DNA of 64,000 nucleotides from Pandoraea sputorum (GTDB taxonomy: Bacteria; Pseudomonadota; Gammaproteobacteria; Burkholderiales; Burkholderiaceae). Both the position numbers and the translations under genes were made by a program. The notes under the pieces were generated by a model. That model saw only the letters and a list, made by a program, of their open reading frames with translations, was not told the origin of the DNA and ran no database searches. This document shows positions 59,732 to 64,000 of this stretch, piece after piece (positions within the stretch are counted from its first letter, which is position 1; each line of letters starts with the position of its first letter). Location: assembly GCF_000814845.2 (NCBI RefSeq), contig NZ_CP010431.2:1922001-1986000 (forward strand), given 5' to 3'.

Positions 59732-60694
59732 TCATCGAGTTGGGTCGGCCAGCGCTTTTACTGCCAGCGCCGTCGCGGCAGCGCGGGTTTCCACCAGAAG
59801 TTTTCGGAACAGGTGTTCCACATGCTTGTTCACGGTTCGGGGCGCCGTGCCGAGAATGTCGCCAATGTCCCGGTTTGTCTTGCCGCGCGATACCCATAGA
59901 AGGACTTCGGCTTCGCGTGTGGTCAAGCCGAAGCGAGACGACAGCGCATCGCGGGAAACGGAGTCGTCTGTCTCGGAAAGCATGACGATCCATTCACCCG
60001 CCGCCGGCGCTGGCGTGGCGGTGACGGACCGGCGGACATTGCCTGCCGTGAACTCCTGCACGGCATCTGATCGGGCGCCGTGCGCGAGCCAGCCGACAAA
60101 CCAGTTTCGCAGCACAGCGGGAAGCCGGGCGGTCGTCGGCAGCGGGTCCATCGGGTGAACGGGCTGATCGGCGTATGCAGCGATTTGCCGTGCCGCTTGC
60201 GGGCTGCGCCAGAGTATCGTCCCGTCACCGGACACGATCAGGGCAGCGCGAGCGTTTAGCGACAGCGCCACGTGCGCATAGGCTTGTGCCCGCGAGCGCA
60301 GCACATGAGCACCGATACGCGCACACACTTCCTCCGGGCGTACTGGCTTTGTCACATAATCGATTCCGCCAACCCGAAATCCCTTCACTACATGCTCGCT
60401 TTCCGTGAGCGACGTCATGAATATCACTGGCAGGTGTTCGTGCCGATTGTCCTGCTTGATACGCAGGCATGTCTCGAACCCGTCCATGTCGGGCATCATG
60501 GCGTCGAGAAGTACGGCATCGGGCGTGACGCGGGACAGGCACTTGAGCGCGGCTTCTCCACTCAATGCCACCAGCACCGTGTAGCCGTTCGCCCGCAAGG
60601 TGTCCGAGAGAAACGCGAGATTGTCGGGCGTGTCGTCCACGATGAGCACAACAGGACGCTCCCCCAACCATTCGGATGCTTCGCTGACCTGCAT
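59732..60694 (-). CDS. Response regulator: receiver plus LuxR-type DNA-binding domain
   Basis: A 320-residue regulator. Start 60694 (MQVSEAS) falls 7 bp after the kinase stop; frames extend to 60856 inside the kinase gene. The receiver (about 13-135) has IVDDTPDN, the phospho-acceptor in LLDAMMPDMDGFE, FMTSL and DYVTKP. A middle segment (about 140-240) resembles a PAS-like linker (LIVSGDGTILWRS). The C-terminal LuxR helix-turn-helix reads GLTTREAEVLLWVSRGKTNRDIGDILGTAPRTVNKHVEHLFRKL. It is clearly the output partner of the hybrid kinase encoded upstream. No target genes can be named. Confidence 0.93.
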   Translation of the reverse strand: MQVSEASEWLGERPVVLIVDDTPDNLAFLSDTLRANGYTVLVALSGEAALKCLSRVTPDAVLLDAMMPDMDGFETCLRIKQDNRHEHLPVIFMTSLTESEHVVKGFRVGGIDYVTKPVRPEEVCARIGAHVLRSRAQAYAHVALSLNARAALIVSGDGTILWRSPQAARQIAAYADQPVHPMDPLPTTARLPAVLRNWFVGWLAHGARSDAVQEFTAGNVRRSVTATPAPAAGEWIVMLSETDDSVSRDALSSRFGLTTREAEVLLWVSRGKTNRDIGDILGTAPRTVNKHVEHLFRKLLVETRAAATALAVKALADPTR

Positions 60695-60701
60695 GCAAGG
60701 C

Positions 60702-63700
60702 TCAGATATCGGAGGGACGGGGCAGGCAGTCAAGTTCATTCTCGAGATCCCTAAGTTGAAAGCGCTCCGCGAGCGCGCGCAGTGCATCGATTTGCCGTAC
60801 CAAAGTGGGATGATCTTTGCGCGCCGCATCGAGTAGATCCACCACGCCCTGCACATACCCGACGTCGAGATGCTCGCGTATGCCCCGCAATATCGACTCC
60901 GGCAAAGCGAGCCTGAGCTCCCCTGCCGACTGGGTAGGCGTGTAAGCCACGTCCGATGTCCGGGACGAAACCCATTCGAGCGATAGCAATTGTGCGAGTT
61001 TGTCGAGCAGCAGGTTTACACGCAGTGGTTTGGCCAGGTACCCGGCGCATCGTGTCGCACTGGCACGTTCGCGGTCGTCGGCGAAGGCATTTGCCGAGAG
61101 CAGGAGGATGGGGGCATCAGACAACTGGTTCTCGCCGATCAGACGACTGGTTTCGTAACCGTCCATCAGCGGCATGGATATATCCATGATGATGGCGTCG
61201 GCTAAGTTCCCTCCGAGCCATCGCAGGGCTTCCGGGCCACTGGCGACTTCAGTCACATCGAAGCCGAGCGGCGTGAGCAGTTGGACCACGATGCCCCGCT
61301 GGTCCGCGAGATCGTCCACCACCAGGATCGTGCGGCGCGGTCCCACATACCCACGGATGCCCGCCAATTCCGTGTACATGTCGGGCGGGCTTTGTATGGC
61401 CGGCGCGAACAGCTTCACTACGAAGCGAGTGCCACGTCCGACCTCGCTGTCGACTTCCAGACTGCCGCCGAGCGCATGGGTCAGCAACCGGCAGATCGTC
61501 AACCCCAGACCCGCGCCATGATCGTCGGCATGCGTGGCGTTTCCGCGCTCGAACGGCAGGAACAGTCTCGCCATTTCCCCCGGCGGGATACCGGGGCCAG
61601 TGTCGATGACTTCGAGCTTCAGTGTGTCCATGGCGTGACTCACGCGCAAAGTCACGGTGCCCGCAGGGGTAAAGCGAATCGCGTTGCCAATCAGATTGGT
61701 GAGAATCTGCCCAAGATACTTCTGATCGCACTTGACTGCAGCAGGAAACCGACCGATGACCTGGACGTCGAAAGCCAGCGCTTTTTCCATCGCGAGAGGA
61801 CTCATCATCGACGATACGTGGGAGACGAAATCGTTCAGCGAAACCGCGGTGATGTTGAGCTGCAGCTTACCCGCTTCGATGCGTGCTACGTCCAGCAGTC
61901 CGTCGACCAGGGCCAGCAGGTGCTCTCCACTGCGATGAATTGTACGAACGGCGTTATAGCGAGTCGCAGAGAGCTCGTCCTTGGCTTGCATCAGGAGCTG
62001 CGCGTAGCCAAGGATACTGTTGAGTGGTGTGCGAAGCTCATGGCTGAGTCCCGAGACGTAGCGACTCTTGGCCTGATTGGCGGACTCGGCGGCCGCCGTG
62101 GCGCGCTTGAGGGCTTCGTCTGTTTTCTGATGCGCTTCGATTTCCTGCATCAGCAAGTCGTTTTGCCGTTGCGACTCCTCTTCCGTGACACGCCGACTCT
62201 CTCGCTCCAGTACGAACCACCATGCTGCGATGCACCCGACAAGTGCTAGCGAAAAGAATATTTTCAAAAAGCTGCTCTCGATGACGGCGACTTCAGCGGT
62301 GCGGATCGACGCAACGCTTTGGGACCAGATCAGATAGAGCACACTGGCCAGCACGGCAAGGATCGAAAACAAGAGACTCGCGTATCGAATGAGGCGCAGC
62401 GCGGTCGGTCCGAGCCGAACATCAGGAAAAATTCGATGCAGGGCATGGTCTGCTTGCGCTGAGAAACGTGCATGCGGTTTGCAGCGATCGTGACAACGCG
62501 AATCGAGGGAGCAACAAAGCGAGCATATCGTGCCGCCATATGCCGGACAGTGCGCCGTGTCTTCAGGTTCGAATGCGTGCTCGCAGATCGCACAACGCAG
62601 CGATTTCGCGTCACCGGTCGAATGGGGCTCTCGGGCGAGATAGTACTTCCCGCGCGTTCCAATGGCGATGAGCGGCGCGCAAACGAATGCCGCCCCAAAG
62701 GCAAGAAACAGCGACATCGCCTCCCCGAGTTCGCCAAACACCCCGGCACGCGCGCTCAGCGCGGCGACGACACCGAACAGCATTGCACCGATGCCGACAG
62801 GGTTCACGTCGTACAGGTGAGCGCGCTTGAACTCGATGTAACGTGGACTGAACCCAAGCGGTTTGTTGATGACGAGATCGGCACACAATGCACCGACCCA
62901 GGCGACCGCCACGTTCGCATACAGCGACAGCACTTTGCCGATAACGTCGAAGACGCCGATTTCGACGAGCAGCAATGCAATCATCACGTTGAAGACGAGC
63001 CACACTACGCGTCCCGGATGACTATGGGTCAGACGGGCAAAGAAGTTCGACCAGGCGAGCGATCCGGCATAGGCGTTCGTCACATTGATTTTGAGCTGGG
63101 AGACGATGACGAACAACGTCATGGCCGGCAATGCCCAGCCCGCCAGTCCCGCCGGATCGAGCAAGATGTGATAGGCGACGAGATACATCTGCGTGGGTTG
63201 TGCCGCCTGGCCGACATCGACTTCGTTCTGAATCGCGACAAAGGCAAGGAATGCGCCGCCGAGCATTTTTAACGCGCCGGGCACGATCCACCCCGGCCCT
63301 GCGGACAGGAGCGCCAGCCACCACCGCTTTTTGTTTTTCGCCGTCAGGGGCGGTAAAAACCGAAGATAGTCCACCTGCTCGCCGATCTGAACGATCAGCG
63401 CGAAAACGACGGTAGACGCCTGCCCGAACGCAATGATGCTGAACGCGCGGCCTTGTGGCGCAAATCCGGCAAAGGTGGTCCATTCATCCACAAGTCCGGG
63501 GTGATGCCACAGTACGGCGACGTAGGGCGACACGAAAAGCACGATCCACAAGGGCTGGGTCCAGCTTTGCAGCCGATTGATGAGTGTGATGCCGAACATC
63601 ACCAATGGAATCACGATGAGCGAACTTACTACATAGGCAATCGCCAGCGATATGTGGAAATACAGCTGCAACGCGAGCGCCATGATGGCCGCCTCGAGCG

Positions 63701-64000
63701 CGAAGAAGAGGAACGTGAAGATTGCGTAGAGGAACGACGTTACTGTCGAGCCGATGTAGCCGAATCCTGCTCCGCGGGTGAGCAGATCCATGTCCACGCC
63801 GTAACGCGCCGCGTAATAGCTGATCGGCAGGCTCGTCAGAAAAATGAGAATCGAGACGACTGCAATGGCCCAGACGGCGTTCGTGAACCCGTAGTTGATG
63901 ACAAGGCTGCCGCCGATGGCCTCTAGCACCAGAAACGACACGCCGCCGATCGCTGTGCTGGCGACGCGCGCTTCGGACCACCGCCGAAACGAGCGCGGTG
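60702..64000 (-). CDS. Hybrid histidine kinase with NCS1-type transporter as sensor half (partial)
   Basis: The 5' end lies beyond the right edge (the frame stays open to 64000, reading RSFRRWSEARVASTAIGGVSF); about 1098 residues are visible. Residues up to about 430 form an NCS1-like permease with about 12 helices (EAIGGSLVINYGFTNAVWA, RGAGFGYIGS, GYIG-type and LKINVTNAYAGSLAWSNFF motifs). A cysteine-rich segment (62480-62605) follows: CAICEH, CPAYGGTICSLCC, CHDRCKP. Two more helices and a coiled coil lead to the kinase: SHELRTPLNSILGYAQLL (H-box), NLIGNAIRFTP, DTGPGIP and GAGLGLTI. A receiver follows (VVDD, IIMDISMPLMDG, YLAKP), then a helical tail of about 80 residues. The design parallels CbrA, where an SSS transporter is fused to a kinase, suggesting detection or transport of a nucleobase or similar compound. 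Confidence 0.9.
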   Translation of the reverse strand, partial: PRSFRRWSEARVASTAIGGVSFLVLEAIGGSLVINYGFTNAVWAIAVVSILIFLTSLPISYYAARYGVDMDLLTRGAGFGYIGSTVTSFLYAIFTFLFFALEAAIMALALQLYFHISLAIAYVVSSLIVIPLVMFGITLINRLQSWTQPLWIVLFVSPYVAVLWHHPGLVDEWTTFAGFAPQGRAFSIIAFGQASTVVFALIVQIGEQVDYLRFLPPLTAKNKKRWWLALLSAGPGWIVPGALKMLGGAFLAFVAIQNEVDVGQAAQPTQMYLVAYHILLDPAGLAGWALPAMTLFVIVSQLKINVTNAYAGSLAWSNFFARLTHSHPGRVVWLVFNVMIALLLVEIGVFDVIGKVLSLYANVAVAWVGALCADLVINKPLGFSPRYIEFKRAHLYDVNPVGIGAMLFGVVAALSARAGVFGELGEAMSLFLAFGAAFVCAPLIAIGTRGKYYLAREPHSTGDAKSLRCAICEHAFEPEDTAHCPAYGGTICSLCCSLDSRCHDRCKPHARFSAQADHALHRIFPDVRLGPTALRLIRYASLLFSILAVLASVLYLIWSQSVASIRTAEVAVIESSFLKIFFSLALVGCIAAWWFVLERESRRVTEEESQRQNDLLMQEIEAHQKTDEALKRATAAAESANQAKSRYVSGLSHELRTPLNSILGYAQLLMQAKDELSATRYNAVRTIHRSGEHLLALVDGLLDVARIEAGKLQLNITAVSLNDFVSHVSSMMSPLAMEKALAFDVQVIGRFPAAVKCDQKYLGQILTNLIGNAIRFTPAGTVTLRVSHAMDTLKLEVIDTGPGIPPGEMARLFLPFERGNATHADDHGAGLGLTICRLLTHALGGSLEVDSEVGRGTRFVVKLFAPAIQSPPDMYTELAGIRGYVGPRRTILVVDDLADQRGIVVQLLTPLGFDVTEVASGPEALRWLGGNLADAIIMDISMPLMDGYETSRLIGENQLSDAPILLLSANAFADDRERASATRCAGYLAKPLRVNLLLDKLAQLLSLEWVSSRTSDVAYTPTQSAGELRLALPESILRGIREHLDVGYVQGVVDLLDAARKDHPTLVRQIDALRALAERFQLRDLENELDCLPRPSDI

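Overview
The window reads as chromosomal DNA of a high-GC betaproteobacterium of the Burkholderiaceae. The protein families, the iron-starvation promoters of the Burkholderia OrbS type and the general gene style all fit this. A Pandoraea species is my best guess, but that is inference. There are no rRNA or tRNA genes, CRISPR arrays or intact insertion sequences. About 92% of the window is coding.

Positions 1-36383 hold the larger part of a lipopeptide siderophore locus. It opens with the 3' end of a TauD/SyrP-like dioxygenase, a probable aspartate beta-hydroxylase. Three collinear NRPS genes follow: FAAL-T-C-A-T-E-C-A-T-C-A-T, then C-A-T-E-C-A-T, then C-A-T-TE. Specificity residues read by eye give acyl - D-basic residue - Asp - Thr - D-basic residue - unassigned residue - Asp. 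After a bidirectional terminator come, on the minus strand, a TonB-dependent receptor and a PvdQ-like Ntn acylase. Divergent from these is a FecE/FhuB/FhuD-type ABC importer, ending with an IucB/AlcB-type N-hydroxylysine/ornithine acetyltransferase. Three TAAA-N17-CGTC boxes stand before the receptor, the acylase and the importer, so an ECF sigma factor encoded outside the window probably drives the uptake genes. Two hydroxy-aspartates plus one hydroxamate would give a hexadentate ferric ligand. The plan resembles the cupriachelin/taiwachelin family and the lipopeptide siderophore reported from Pandoraea.

Positions 36384-39050 are a small accessory patch: an AT-rich BrnT/BrnA toxin-antitoxin pair with a palindromic operator, an unknown 106-residue protein, a GNAT acetyltransferase and a Crp/Fnr regulator. 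Positions 39388-48029 are one operon of seven genes: acyl-CoA synthetase, five branched-chain-type ABC transporter genes (GHMKF order) and a PaaK-like ligase. It probably imports a carboxylic acid, perhaps aromatic, and activates it to a CoA thioester. Beyond its terminator lies half of an AAHS-family aromatic acid transporter, joined head-on to a TetR gene at what looks like a deletion junction.

Positions 49729-53147 are housekeeping: a DEDDh exonuclease and aconitase B. Positions 53393-59696 hold an AraC regulator, an MHS-family transporter and, divergently, a three-gene oxidoreductase. This consists of a flavoprotein, a three-cluster iron-sulfur protein and an HdrB-like CCG protein. It resembles type E succinate:quinone oxidoreductase or methylmenaquinol:fumarate reductase, but its flavoprotein lacks the usual substrate motif. 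The right edge holds a LuxR-type response regulator and the 3' part of an unusual hybrid histidine kinase whose sensor half is an NCS1 (purine/cytosine permease family) transporter.
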